NCBI GenBank assembly: GCA_963705955.1
Contig: CAVPLH010000006.1
Span: 186,001 to 250,000, forward strand
From: WHSW01 sp963705955
Lineage (GTDB): Bacteria; Actinomycetota; Thermoleophilia; Solirubrobacterales; 70-9
DNA: 64,000 nt
Reading direction: 5' to 3'
This document shows, one piece after another, positions 26,673 to 37,320 of this stretch. The position numbers were made by a program, and so were the translations under genes. The notes under the pieces are model-generated. The model had not been told where the DNA came from, ran no database searches, and was given only the letters and a program-made list of their open reading frames with translations. Positions within the stretch are counted from its first letter, which is position 1; every line of letters starts with the position of its first letter.

Positions 26673-28805
26673 GCGCCCTCGGTCCGATCGGCCGGCTCGG
26701 CCGGGCGTCGGCGGAGCACCGCGGGCGGGTCTTCGTCGCCTGGGCGCTGATCGCCGTCGGTCTCGGCATCCTCGCCCCGCGGGTGGAGACGGCGCTCTCC
26801 GGCGCCGGTTGGCAGGCGAACGGCTCGCAGTCAGTCGAGGCGCGCCAGCAGATCGATCGCGACTTCGCCGGCGCAGGCAGCTACGCGCTGCAGGTGGCGG
26901 TCCACTCGCCCGACCTCGTGGCGACCGCGCCCGAGTTCCGGGAAACGGTGGCCCGTTCGCAGCGGATTCTGCGGCGTGATCCCGCCGTGGGTGGGGTCTC
27001 GCCACCGCAGCCGGGCATCTCGATCTCCCCCGACGGCCACACGGCCGTGATCCGGGCCGGCGCGGACGCCGATCCGAACGCGATGGTCGATGCCGCCGAC
27101 CGCCTCAAGACCAAGCTTGCCGACGCCGCCGGCCCTGGTGTCGCCGTCAACCTGACCGGCGCCTCAGGGATGTGGTCGGACTTCAACCAGGCGAACCGGG
27201 ACGCGATGCTCAAGTCCGAGTTCATCTCCTGGCCGGTGACGATGGCGATCCTGGTCCTGGCCTTCGGCTCGCTGGTGGCCGCCGGTCTGCCGCTGATGTT
27301 GACGATCGTCGGGCTGATCGCCTCCGCGGGCCTGCTGTTCCTCGGAACGCTGGTCTCGCCGATCTCGATCTGGGCGATGAACTTCGCGCTGATGTTCGCC
27401 CTTGCGCTGGGTATCGATTACGCGCTCTTCATCGTGATGCGATTCCGGGCCGCCCACGTCGGCCAGAAGCTCAGCCCCGTCGAGGCGGTGGCGACGACGA
27501 TGGACACGGCCGGCAAAGCCGTTCTCTTCTCGGGACTGACCGTGCTGGTCTCGCTCTCGGCGGTGATGCTGGTGCCGAGCCCCGCCTTCCGCTCGACGTC
27601 GCTGGGCATCATCGTCTCGGTCCTCTTCGTGCTGGCCGCGACGCTGACGCTGCTGCCCGCGGTTCTCTCCAAGCTCGGATCCAGGGTCGACCGCCTGTCG
27701 GTTCCCTGGGCGCACAGCGGCGCGCATCGCTCTGCCCGCTTCGCCCGCTGGGGCGAGCTGCTGTGGCGACGGCCGTACGTGTTCGGTGGTTTCGCCGTGG
27801 TGGTGCTACTGGCACTGGCGCTACCGGTGCTCTCGATGCGCACCGCGATGCCCTCGATCAAGGTCGTGCCGCCCGACGACCAGTCCCGGCAGGGCTACGA
27901 GCAGATCCAGGCGGGCTTCGGGCCGGGCGCGCCGGGCGCCCTCCAGATCGTCGCCCCGGCCTCGGCGCGCGAGACAGGTCGTGGCCGCGGTGCAGGGCGA
28001 TCCGGGCATCGCCCGGTTCCTGCCGCCCCAGCCGGGCGGCGGCGGCAAGACGCTGATTGAGGCGGTTCCGACCAGCGATCCGTCGAGCCCTCAGCTCGGC
28101 GCGACGATCGATCGCCTGCGCTCCGAGCTCCCCTCCGGCGCACTGATCGGCGGCCCAGCGGCCGAGAACCACGATCTCGAGGCCGCGCTGAAGGCCAAGA
28201 CGCCCCTGGTCATCGGGGTCGTCCTGGCGCTCGGCTTCCTGGTGCTGCTCTTCGCATTCCAGGCTCCTCTGGCGGCCGCGATCGGCGTGGTCACCAACCT
28301 GCTCGCCACCGGCGCCGCTTTCGGGGTCGCCAAGTGGATCTTCCAGGACGGCCACCTTTCGGGATTGCTCGGCTTCCAGCCGCAGGGCTTTCTCGATGCC
28401 TGGGCGCCGGTGTTCTTCTTCGCGATGATCTTCGCGATCTCGATGGACTACACGGTCTTCCTGCTCTCCTCCGCGAAAGAGCGTTGGGACGCGGAGGGCG
28501 ACGCTCGCAAGGCGATGGTCGGCGGCCTTGCCCACTCCGGGCGCGTCATCCTCGCGGCCGGCGCGGTCATGGTGGCGGTCTTCTTCACCTTCGCCCTCTC
28601 CGGGCCGCTGCCGCCGAAGGAGATGGGCGTCGTCCTCGGGATCGCCGTGCTCCTGGATGCCTTCCTCGTGCGGCTGCTGTTGGTGCCGGTGCTGCTTCGG
28701 CTCGCGGGCCCCGCCGCCTGGTATCTGCCGCGCTGGCTCGGCCGCATCCTGCCCGAGGTGCGGGTCGGCCACGGCGACGCGACCCCGGCTCGGAGCCCGG
28801 CTTGA
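26669..28805 (+). pseudogene. MMPL/RND-family transporter, one frameshift
   Basis: About 712 aa when corrected. An N-terminal helix (FVAWALIAVGLGILAPRVE), an extracytoplasmic loop and the first MMPL helix bundle come first (SWPVTMAILVLAFGSLVAAG, ALALGIDYALFIVMRFRAA with GIDYALF). A second loop follows. Near 27975 one base is off, and the next frame gives RQVVAAVQGDPGIARF and the second bundle with ISMDYTVFLLSSAKERW. The GxDY/SMDY motifs are the proton-relay positions of MMPL proteins. It probably exports lipids or hydrophobic drugs under control of the divergent TetR. Confidence 0.8.
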
Positions 28806-28838
28806 TGCCGGCGATCGAGCGCGTAGTCTGTCCCGGCG

Positions 28839-29534
28839 ATGGCCGAATCCGCCAACGCCGCCTTCGTTCGCCGAACATACGAACTGGTCAACGCCGGCGA
28901 CCTCGAAGCGATGGTGGAGGGCTTTGAGCCCGGCTTCGAGTGGCACCCCGACGAACTCGCGCCGGGCCAGACCGCTCGCCGGACCGCCGACGACGTCAAG
29001 CTGGCGGTGGACGACTTCACCGGTGCCTTCGCGGAGTTTCGCACCGAGGTCGAGGAGCTGATCGAGGACGGCGATCAGGTAATCGCCGTCGTCCGCCACG
29101 TCGGCCGGGTAGGCAGCGGCGACGTCGAGCGCCGCGAGACCCACCTCTGGACCTTCGCCGGCGGCCGGCCGCGCTCACTGCGGGAGTTCGAGGACCGTGA
29201 CACCGCGCTGCGGGCGGCTCGGCGCGCCACCCCCGGCCGCGCCGAGGACCGAAGCCGGCCGGCCGGAATCGGACGCGGCGGAGCCCCGGATCGCCAAGAC
29301 CGAGCAACACGAGCGCCGCTGAAGACTGCTCGGGCGACGTCTGCAGGGTCGACCTGCACTGCGCGCGCCGCGTACGCGAAGCCCACGGCCCGGGCCGGCG
29401 CCCGGGCCGTGGAAGCTTCGGAATACCGAGCGGCTAGCTCGCGTCGCGAAGAGCCAGCATCCCGCCGACCACTCCGAGGTAGGCGGTGCCGTCCGGGCCG
29501 AGCGCGATCCCGGCGTAGTTGTTGTTGTAGTTGA
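28839..29534 (+). CDS. SnoaL-like / NTF2-fold protein with unusual C-terminal extension
   Basis: The first 130 aa are a complete SnoaL-like domain: FVRRTYELVNAGDLEAMVEG, FEPGFEWHPDE, EELIEDGDQVIAVVRHVGR, and LREFEDRDTALRAARR at the usual end. The remaining 100 residues are Arg/Ala/Ser-rich and non-conserved, and run through the terminator hairpin at 29383. The natural stop was probably lost by a one-base indel; another frame stops near 29326. A TAGTCT box lies 9 nt before ATG 28839. Confidence 0.65.
   Translation: MAESANAAFVRRTYELVNAGDLEAMVEGFEPGFEWHPDELAPGQTARRTADDVKLAVDDFTGAFAEFRTEVEELIEDGDQVIAVVRHVGRVGSGDVERRETHLWTFAGGRPRSLREFEDRDTALRAARRATPGRAEDRSRPAGIGRGGAPDRQDRATRAPLKTARATSAGSTCTARAAYAKPTARAGARAVEASEYRAASSRREEPASRRPLRGRRCRPGRARSRRSCCCS
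29383..29412. terminator. Strong hairpin between convergent genes
   Basis: Perfect 13-bp stem CCACGGCCCGGGC (29383-29395) with its complement at 29400-29412 and a CGGC loop, extended by GAAGC/GCTTC outside with an AA bulge. It lies between the SnoaL-like gene (plus) and the secreted protein gene (minus), serving both. Confidence 0.7.
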
Positions 29535-30942
29535 GCCCAGAGCCCGCGTACTGGCGGAAGGCGGTCCTGCCGCTGCGCCAGTCGATTGCGGTCCAGTAGT
29601 AGCCCTCTGCACCGCTGGGATCCACGGGGCGCTCATAGGTGTAGATCAGACCGGTCTTGGTCGAGAGCTTGGGGACCACGGTCGGTGCCCGGACCTCGGT
29701 GTTGGTCCACTTCTTCGTGCACCCCTCGCCGTTCTTGTTCACGTCGACACGAGCAAAGCCCGCCTCGGTCACGGCGCCGGCGTTTGGGCCCAGCGGGTCC
29801 TGATAGCCGTAGTTGTTCTCGACGATCAGCGAGCGCCCGGCCGTGATCAGCGAGTTCTCGGTCGCGCTCGCGCCCGGCTCGAAGACGGGCACCTCACAGA
29901 CCTCGCGCTTCTCGCCGTGCAGCTTGCGCGCGGTCCGGTAGACGACCACGTTCATCGGGTCGGCGTTGTCGGTGATCGCGACGTAGCCGTTGTCCATGAT
30001 CGTCGGCGTCGTCCCGGTGCCGGCGTTGACCTGACTCGGCTTGACGATTCCCGAGTTCTCATAACCCTTCTTCCAGACGATCCGCGGGACGCCGTTCTTG
30101 GTCGCCTTGAACCTGTACATGCGCTTGTCGGAGGCGATGTAGACACCGTCCTCGCCGACCGCGAACGAGTTCTCGATTTCCTCGTTGAGCGTCTTCACCC
30201 GGAGGGCGCCGGTCTTCGTGTCGAGCGTGCCGACCTTGCCGTTGGTCTTCGAGACGAACCAGACGAGGCCGTTGAAGTCGGGCAGCGCCGAGCTGATCCG
30301 CTCGGTCGCGGTGTCGAGCACCGGGGTCAGGTCGTAGTCACGCTTGAGCGTCGGCGTGACGCCGTCCGCGCCCTCGTTGTAGACCTGGATGTGGTCGGTC
30401 TTCGTCGGCACCCAGATGCGGTCCTTCTGGTCGAGGAAGAAATAGCCGCCGCCGGTGAAGTTCTGATACGGCTTCGTGCCGGGCGGGTTGGCCGCGTCGG
30501 GCAGGTCGAGCGATCCGAGTGTCGCCAGGCTGTTCGGGTCCATGATCCGGATCTGGGGACCGGCGAACAGCGACGGGCAGACCGAGACGATCCGACCGGC
30601 GCTGTCGAACGCCAGGCTGCCGCAGATGCGTTGGGGCTTCGCCTCCGAGGTCGCGACCGGCGAGCGGCCGAGCGGGCCCTTGCGCTGGTACGCGTCGGTC
30701 ATCCAGGTGTCGTTGTGGATGTTCGAGTTCGGGTTCTCGCCCATGAACGGGTTCTGCGGCGCGATCGTCGGGTCCTCGATCTTCTGCGCGGTTGCCGGTG
30801 CGCCCTGATACGCGGGCAACGACGGCGCCGGCTCCGAGGACTCGATCGGGTCGGCAGCGGCGGGTCCCGCCGCGATCAGCAGCCCCGCCGCGAGCGCGAC
30901 GAGTGCGCCGCCGACGGTTCTGTTCCTTCCTGGGTTGCTCAT
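29434..30942 (-). CDS. Secreted beta-propeller-like protein
   Basis: 502 aa. ATG 30942 follows GGAGG nine bases upstream; the frame to 31041 is longer but lacks an RBS. Signal peptide VGGALVALAAGLLIAAGPAA. The mature part has repeated strand patterns: GRIVSVCPSLFAGPQIRIMD, FLDQKDRIWVPTKTDHIQVY, GLVWFVSKTNGKVGTLDTKT, ENSFAVGEDGVYIASDKRMY and PDGTAYLGVVGGMLALRD. These suggest a six- or seven-bladed propeller, as in many extracellular proteins. Enzymatic residues are not obvious. A LAL regulator gene lies upstream on the same strand. Confidence 0.65.
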   Translation of the reverse strand: MSNPGRNRTVGGALVALAAGLLIAAGPAAADPIESSEPAPSLPAYQGAPATAQKIEDPTIAPQNPFMGENPNSNIHNDTWMTDAYQRKGPLGRSPVATSEAKPQRICGSLAFDSAGRIVSVCPSLFAGPQIRIMDPNSLATLGSLDLPDAANPPGTKPYQNFTGGGYFFLDQKDRIWVPTKTDHIQVYNEGADGVTPTLKRDYDLTPVLDTATERISSALPDFNGLVWFVSKTNGKVGTLDTKTGALRVKTLNEEIENSFAVGEDGVYIASDKRMYRFKATKNGVPRIVWKKGYENSGIVKPSQVNAGTGTTPTIMDNGYVAITDNADPMNVVVYRTARKLHGEKREVCEVPVFEPGASATENSLITAGRSLIVENNYGYQDPLGPNAGAVTEAGFARVDVNKNGEGCTKKWTNTEVRAPTVVPKLSTKTGLIYTYERPVDPSGAEGYYWTAIDWRSGRTAFRQYAGSGLNYNNNYAGIALGPDGTAYLGVVGGMLALRDAS

Positions 30943-31074
30943 TTGAACGGCCTCCATTGTTTGCGTGTTTGGTTGTGATTGCGGGTGCGTGATCACACCG
31001 TCGCAACGAACACCGCGCCCGACAAGGCCCACGGGCGCCAAATCACCCGGGTGAGTGGGCTCCAGGCGCGCCGC

Positions 31075-33360
31075 TCAGATCAGCTTCAGCTCGTCTGCCT
31101 TGCGCACGGCGTCCGCCCGCGAGCCGACGCCGAGCTTGCGATAGATCGACGAGATGTGCGTCTTGACCGTGTTCGCGGAAACGCTCAGCTCGGCGGCGAT
31201 CTCGCGCCGCGACCCGGCCCCGGCGAGCAGCCGCAGGACGGCGAGCTCCGACTCCGACAGCTCAGCGCCAGGCGCCGCCGGGCGGCGCTTGCGCAGGCGC
31301 TGCGACCGCTCCCGCAGCTCGGCGAGCATCGCGGGAAAGATCCCGGCATCGTCGAAGGACTCGATCAGGAGCTCGGCTGCATCGGCCGATTGATGGGCCC
31401 CGACAAGGTCGCCTCCGGCGCGCCGGGCTTCCGCCAAGACGAGGAGTGCGTAGAGATGGTGCGCGATCGGAGCGCGACCCTCCAGCAGACCGGCGGCGAT
31501 CTCGAGCTCTCGTGCACCGTCCGCCGGACGACCGAGGGCGACGAGGCAGCGCCCGCGGGCCACGTGGGCAAGCCCCGCGGTGACGCTGTCGGCCAGGCCG
31601 ACGGACGCGCCGACGTCCAGGGCCCGTTGAGCCGTGCGGCGCGCCCTCTCGGGGTCCCCGTCGTCGAGCTCGAGCAGGCTGAGCGTCGCCAGCGCGTGAA
31701 TGACCCCGTGCGGGCGCGCCGGTGCGTCCCGGTCGCCCAGCGCCTCGTTGACGGCGGCGCGGGCGGCGTCGTCCTCGCCCGAGATGTGCCTCAGGAACCC
31801 GAGAGTCGCAAACGCCGGGACGCGCCACTGTCCGCCGTGGGATTCCGTGTCCGCCACCCGTTGTGCGATTGCGACCGCGGCGCCGACGTCGCGGTAGACG
31901 AACGCGGCACGGATGACGTTCACGTTGACCTCGTAGGAGGTCGTCCCGTCGGCCATCCGGCCGGTCGGCTCGGCGTCCGCGGCCACCGTCTCGGCGATCC
32001 GCAGCCAGTGGTCCACCTCGGTCTCGGTTCCACCGGCGAGCCCGGCGACGAAGGCGCCGACGTAGCCGAGCTCGGGAGCATGCGCGAGGGCGGCCGTCCG
32101 GAAATCTCCGCAGCCATCGCTGCACGGTGGCCGAGCGCCCGGAACGGATCAGGGTGATCCAGGAGGCGGTGATCGCGTCCGCCGCGGCGGAGTAGTCGCC
32201 GGCGAGAGTCGCGTGATGAACGGCCTCGGTGACCGTGCCGTGCTCGCGGTGCCAGGCGTACGCGCGCCGATGGAGGACGGGCACGAGGTCCGGATCGCGG
32301 TTCGCAAGCTCGGCCTGCAAGAGGCCGCCGAACAGGTGGTGATAGCGGTACCACTGGCGACGTCCGTCGAGCGCGAACCAGGAACAGATTCGCCCGCTCG
32401 ATCCCGGCAAGCGACTCCGCTGCGCCTCGTTGGTCGGTCACGGCGTCGCACAGCGGCGCGCAGAACCGGGTCAGGATCGAGGTCTGCAGCAGGAAGCGCT
32501 CGACCTCCGGCTCGAGTGCCGCGAGGACCTGCTCGCCGAGATAGTCGACGAGGTGCCTGTTGTCGCCGGCGAACTCGAGGAGCGCGGCACGCTGATCCGG
32601 CTGCGACCGGAGCCAGAGCACCGCGAGGTGGACGGCCGCGACCCAACCCTCCGTCCGGGCGGTCAGCAACGCCAACTCGGCGTCGTCCGAGGGGCAGGTC
32701 CTCGGTGACGCGAACGAAGCTCGCCGTTTCCTCCGGCGTCAGCCGCAGATCGTCGGCTCGAATCTCGGCAAGCCGGCCCGCGACGCGAAGCGACGCCAGC
32801 GGGAGTGGCGGATCGGACCGGGTGGCGATGATCAGCCGAACACCTGCCGGCAGGTGTTCGAGCAGATCCGCGACCAGCTCGTGGCAAGTGGGTTCGCGGA
32901 CCACGTGGTAGTCGTCGAGGATGAGAACGATCCGTTGATCGGCCGTCGCGAGATCGTTGAGCAGCGAGCGGACTGCCGCGCCGACATCGGCCCCGGGGAC
33001 CCGCAGGATCGCCTCGGCGTTTGCGCCACCCGCGAACCCCCGCCAGCGCAGGGCGCCGACGACATAGCGCCAGAAGAGAGCCGGGTCGTTCTCGGCGCGC
33101 TCCAGTGACAGCCAGGCGACGATCTCGTCCGTGGCTCCATCCTGGTCGCGGTACCAATCCGCCAGCACGGTGGTCTTTCCGTAGCCGGCCGGCGCGTCGA
33201 CGATCGTGAGTCGCTTCTCCGACGCCGCGGAAACCACCTCGAGCAGACGTGGCCGCTCCGTGATTCCGAGCGCCGGCGATGACGGAGCGAACTTGCTGGT
33301 CAGCAGGTCCGCGTCCGAAGCCGGGTCACCGCTCATCGCCGGAGCGCCCTCGACGGTCAT
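31075..33360 (-). pseudogene. MalT-like LuxR-family ATPase regulator, three frameshifts
   Basis: About 760 aa spread over four segments. N-part from 33360: TSKFAPSSPALGITERPRLL, Walker A DAPAGYGKTTVLADW, Walker B RIVLILDDYHVV. Shift near 32696, then DDAELALLTARTEGWVAAVH. Shift near 32378, then ALDGRRQWYRYHHLFGGLLQ. Shift near 32090, then ELGYVGAFVAGLAGGTETEV and TPR helices. The end has an intact GerE domain (LSESELAVLRLLAGAGSRRE, SVSANTVKTHISSIYRKLGV). This is the standard MalT/LAL architecture. The inducer is unknown; the nearest candidate target is the secreted protein gene at 29434. Confidence 0.8.
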
Positions 33361-33424
33361 CCGCCTGTTCTACCGCTAAGCGGCGATCCGACGCGGCACA
33401 GAACGCGACCCGAGCCGCACTCCC

Positions 33425-34374
33425 TCAGCCGCTGCGCGCGGCTCTGACAACCCGGCGGATCTCGCGGGTCACGAGCTTCGGTTGGTCGAGCTGGATGTAG
33501 TGCCCGCTCTTGGCGGCGATCACGTGGCGAGCGCCCGGCACGAGCCTTGCCAGCTTGTCCTGCGAATCCTGAAACGCCTGCTCGAGCGCCTCGATCGGCC
33601 AGTCGGGCGGGAATCCGAACGGGTTCGGAAGGGTTCGAGAGTGGGAGAGGACGACGAGCGGCATCCGGCGCAGCGGCGTGTCCGCCTCAGCCTGGCGCAT
33701 CTGAGCGGCGCTGACCGGGAGGTCGAGCCGCTCGACATCCGAGTAGTTCTCCAGTCCGGGCGGGGGCTGGGGGTTGAGGATCGAGGCCACGTACTGCTCC
33801 GGCGTGAGGAACTCCTTGTAGGCGGCGGCGAAGTCCTCGTTCTGGGCGTCGATCGAGACCAGCCCGGCGATCCTCCGGGGGTGGGTGGTGGCGTAGAGGC
33901 GCGCGACCATGCCGCCGAACGAGTGGCCGGCCAGTACGTAGGGGCCCGGAACATGGGCGGCGCGCAGCAGCGCGCGCAGGTCGAGGACGATGTCGAGCGC
34001 GCTCCGCGGCATCGCGACCGGGTCGCTGCGGCTGAGCTCGAGATCGGGCAGCTCGAAGGTCCCGGGGCGGTCGTAGGCGCATACCCGGGTAAACCCGGCG
34101 ACGCCCGGCAGGACCGCCGGCCCCGGCCCGTCCGGCGGCTCGCTCCAGATCTGGGCGAGATTGCCGGTGCCGGCCTCGAGCACGACCGTGGGACTTCCCT
34201 TGCCGCGGCACTCGAGGTAGAGCTTGCGGCCGCCTCGAATCGCGACGCGCCGTGCGAAGTTGCCGTGCGCCGCGGTGGGGGCGCGTGCCGCCGGGCTTGT
34301 CGAGCCACGCTCCGCCTCGGCGGGTGCGGTCCAGATCAGACCGCCGGCGAGCGCCGCGATCGAGCCACGACCAT
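33425..34374 (-). pseudogene. Secreted alpha/beta hydrolase, probable frameshift near the start
   Basis: Core from GRKLYLECRGKGSPTVVLEA includes the nucleophile elbow LAGHSFGGMVARLYA, acid-region strand MPLVVLSHSRTLP and His in IAAKSGHYIQLDQP. Upstream in the same frame is a signal-like stretch IAALAGGLIWTAPAEAE, but no ATG, GTG or TTG precedes it in frame. The nearest start, ATG 34374 (MVVAR), is one base out of frame. A GTG at 34183 would give a truncated 252-aa protein. Family role: esterase, lipase or related hydrolase. Confidence 0.65.
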
Positions 34375-34473
34375 CGAATCGATGTGACGAAGCGCGCTGC
34401 CGCCGTCTCGTGTCGTCGGCGTCCTTGCCTCATTGCCATGCCAGTCTGGGAGACGGCTCGCGAGTCGGCCGCC

Positions 34474-34983
34474 TCAGCCCGCGTCCTCCTTCGCCGCCGC
34501 ATCGATCTCGCGCCGAAGCTCGTCGGCGTCGGCGTCGATCTGCTTTTCGATCAGCTTGTTGGAGCGCGTGACAGCCTTCTCGAGCTGCTCCTCGATCTTC
34601 GACTCGCCGATCACGATCACCGCCGCGTTTCCCGCCCCGAGCTCGTCGCCGAGCTCCTTCAGGTCATCGCGCGAGATCCCGCCCCGCAGGTGCCCGATCA
34701 GCCCGCCGGCGCCGGCGCCGACGATCGCCGAGCCGATGATCGCGGGCGGGAAGATGAGCCCGACCAACGCTCCGACCCCGGCCCCGGTCCAGGCGCCGTG
34801 CTGGGTCGGCTTCTCGGTCTTCGTCACCCGGACCTTGCCGTCGTCCTCCTTGCGGATCACCGCCGAGTCGAAGGTTCCGATCGCCCCCGCGGCGTGGAGG
34901 TCGAAGACGGCCTCGTAGTCGGCCTCGGCGTCGTCGATGTTGTCGTAGATCGCGGCGTAGAGGAATACGGGTCTGTCGGACAT
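34474..34983 (-). CDS. DUF1269 family membrane protein
   Basis: 169 aa. VFLYAAIYDNIDDAEADYEA at the start, a Gly-rich hydrophobic hairpin GAGVGALVGLIFPPAIIGSA with GAGAGGLIGHLRGG in the middle, and SKIEEQLEKAVTRSNKLIEK at the end. This is the usual DUF1269 layout. ATG 34983 follows AAAGGAGCCCGC. A membrane-associated role is inferred from the glycine-zipper-like segment. Divergent from the lipid kinase gene. Confidence 0.85.
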   Translation of the reverse strand: MSDRPVFLYAAIYDNIDDAEADYEAVFDLHAAGAIGTFDSAVIRKEDDGKVRVTKTEKPTQHGAWTGAGVGALVGLIFPPAIIGSAIVGAGAGGLIGHLRGGISRDDLKELGDELGAGNAAVIVIGESKIEEQLEKAVTRSNKLIEKQIDADADELRREIDAAAKEDAG

Positions 34984-35280
34984 GCGGGCTCCTTTCGGAT
35001 CGTGGCGCTGATCTGTGGGTCAGCACCGCCGACCCTAGAGCACGCCGGGCGCCGGGGTCATCGCCCGGATGGGATGAATCTGGGCGCACATGCGATCCGG
35101 ATGAAGAAGGCGTTTCGTCGGGCCTCCGCAGCGCATCCGCTGGCATATGATCCGACCGCGATGGGTGTCACGGAAGCGCCTTTGACCTTGGAGGACGAAT
35201 CCTGCTTGCAAACGCGAGCTCTGGGTTCACAGGCGCAGGTGCCCGTCGTGCCATCCGAATCGCACTGGGCAGGCGATTCC

Positions 35281-36582
35281 ATGAGCGGTAGGCGGATCGC
35301 TGCCGTCGGCGCGCTGGTGATCGGCTTCACCACCCTCGTTCTCGCCGTGATCCTGGTGTTCCAGGAATTCCCCCAGGGCGTGATTGTCCTCGGCTTGGTG
35401 TGTCTGGGTGGCGTGGCCGGCTGGCACGGGGCACTGCGGCGCGGTGCGGTCCGGGCCGTCGGCCTCTCCGTGGCGGTCGCGGCTTTGATCGCGGCGGTCC
35501 TGCTGGTCGTCAACGAGCGCGCGGTCGAGATCGCGCTGATCGCGGGTGGGTTCGTGGCCACCGGCGCGTGTGCGGAATTCGCAGTGAGCAGGCGCCCGGA
35601 CCTCTCGTCGGCAGCCCCGCCCGAGCACCCGGTCCTGATCTTCAACCCGAAGTCGGGCGGCGGGAAGGCCGAGCGGTTCGCGCTCGCGACCGAGGCGCCG
35701 GCGCGCGGGATCGAGGCGATCGAGCTCGGTCCGGGCCAGGACCTCGAGGCGATCGTCCGGGACGCCGTCGCCCGTGGCGCCGACGGTCTCGCGATGGCCG
35801 GCGGCGACGGCTCGCAGGCGATCGTCGCCACAATCGCCGCCGAGCTGGACCTTCCCTACGCCTGCGTGCCGGCGGGAACGCGGAACCACTTCGCGCTCGA
35901 CCTCGGCGTCGACCGCGACGACGTCGTCGGCGCTCTCGACGCCTTCGTGGCCGGTGGCCGCGAGCGCCGCGTCGATCTCGCCGAGGTGAACGGACGCGTG
36001 TTCGTCAACAACGTCTCACTTGGGGTCTACGCGGAGGCGGTGCAGCGCTCCGGCTACCGTGACGCGAAGCTCCGCACGCTGCTCGACACGGTGCCCGACG
36101 CCCTCGGCCCCTCCGGAGCAGGACTCGACCTGCGCTGGACCGACCCCGGCGGACACGAGCACCGTTCGGGAGCCGTGATCCTCGTCTCGAACAACCGCTA
36201 CCGGCTGGGGCGCGCAGTCGGTTCGGGAACCCGCCCGACGATCGACGACGGCCTGCTCGGGATCACGGTCGCCGGTGCGCCGGAGGGCAGCGGCGAACGC
36301 GGTCGCCGGCTGCAGCGAGCCGTGCTGGAGTGGAGCGCACCGACCTTCGAGGTCGACGCCGACGACCCGGTTCCCGCCGGAATCGACGGCGAGGCGGCGC
36401 GACTCGATCCACCGCTGCGATTCGGCATCCGTCCGGGAGTCCTGCGGGTGCGGATCGCGCCCGCGCACCCCGGCGCTTCGCCGTCGGCGCACCTTCCCGA
36501 CGGCTTCGTCGACAGCGTCCGCGTGCTCGCGCGGATCGCGGCCGGGCGTGATCCAACGGAGCAACGGCCAGGGAGAGCCTGA
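35281..36582 (+). CDS. Membrane-anchored diacylglycerol/sphingosine kinase-family protein
   Basis: 433 aa. Three or four N-terminal helices (AAVGALVIGFTTLVLAVILV, VGLSVAVAALIAAVLLVVN) precede a DAGK catalytic domain starting PVLIFNPKSGGGKAERF. The nucleotide loop is GLAMAGGDGSQAIVATIA (GGDGS) and the following PAGTRNHFALDLGVDRDD is typical (GTxNxFA). The C-terminal beta-sandwich includes TIDDGLLGITV. It should phosphorylate a membrane lipid such as diacylglycerol. ATG 35281 is chosen; an ATG at 35161 would add a non-conserved leader. The 297 bp upstream are divergent promoter space. Confidence 0.8.
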   Translation: MSGRRIAAVGALVIGFTTLVLAVILVFQEFPQGVIVLGLVCLGGVAGWHGALRRGAVRAVGLSVAVAALIAAVLLVVNERAVEIALIAGGFVATGACAEFAVSRRPDLSSAAPPEHPVLIFNPKSGGGKAERFALATEAPARGIEAIELGPGQDLEAIVRDAVARGADGLAMAGGDGSQAIVATIAAELDLPYACVPAGTRNHFALDLGVDRDDVVGALDAFVAGGRERRVDLAEVNGRVFVNNVSLGVYAEAVQRSGYRDAKLRTLLDTVPDALGPSGAGLDLRWTDPGGHEHRSGAVILVSNNRYRLGRAVGSGTRPTIDDGLLGITVAGAPEGSGERGRRLQRAVLEWSAPTFEVDADDPVPAGIDGEAARLDPPLRFGIRPGVLRVRIAPAHPGASPSAHLPDGFVDSVRVLARIAAGRDPTEQRPGRA

Positions 36583-36665
36583 TGGTGACCGCGCCCTGGC
36601 CGCTGGTCGGTCGGTAACTTCGACGATCTCTCGCGGCCTCGACGACGGGCCGAGAAAGGAGCGCG

Positions 36666-37265
36666 GTGTCCGCAACCGTTCTCTACATGTCGATGTCCCT
36701 TGACGGGTTCATCGCCGGGCCAAACGAACGACCGGACAACGGGCTCGGCGACGGCGGGCACCGCCTGCACGAGTGGGCCCTGGCGGATGCGGATGCAAGC
36801 CACAAGGACGTCGCCGGCCGTCTGGCGGGCGCAAACGGCGAGGTCTGGGACGAGATGATGGCCACCGGCGCGGTCGTCGCCGGCCGGGGGACCTTCGAGC
36901 CGGCGGGCGGCTGGGGCGGCGACCACCACGACGGCGTGCCGATCTTCATCCTCAGCCGCCGGGAGCCCGGCATCGATACGGGGCAGTGGCCGCTGGTCAC
37001 GTATGTGACCGACGTCAGGACGGCGATGACCGAGGCCAAGCAGGCTGCGGGCGAGAGGAACGTCCTCGTCCACGGCGCCGGAACCGCGCAGCTCGCACTT
37101 GCGGCCGGCGTCCTCGACGAGATCGAGCTCCATGTGATCCCGGTGCTCTTCGGTCAAGGGCGCCGTCTGTTCGAGGGCCTCGCTCCCGAGCAGATCGAGC
37201 TCGAACGCACCCGGGTCCTCGAGGGGGACGGTGCCACCCATCTGCACTACGTCGTCCGACGATAA
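36666..37265 (+). CDS. Dihydrofolate reductase / RibD C-terminal family protein
   Basis: 199 aa. The N-terminal strand ATVLYMSMSLDGFIAGPNER is the hallmark of this family. VVAGRGTFEPAGGWGG and later NVLVHGAGTAQLALAAGVLD (NADPH-binding Gly loop) and IPVLFGQGRRLFEG follow. Members reduce pyrimidine or folate-like substrates with NADPH; this stand-alone form has no assigned substrate. GTG 36666 follows GAAAGGAGCGC. Confidence 0.8.
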   Translation: MSATVLYMSMSLDGFIAGPNERPDNGLGDGGHRLHEWALADADASHKDVAGRLAGANGEVWDEMMATGAVVAGRGTFEPAGGWGGDHHDGVPIFILSRREPGIDTGQWPLVTYVTDVRTAMTEAKQAAGERNVLVHGAGTAQLALAAGVLDEIELHVIPVLFGQGRRLFEGLAPEQIELERTRVLEGDGATHLHYVVRR

Positions 37266-37320
37266 GCGGCGAGCATTGGTGCGCGCGCTCCCGCGAACGT
37301 ATGGTTGACTACAAGATCAG

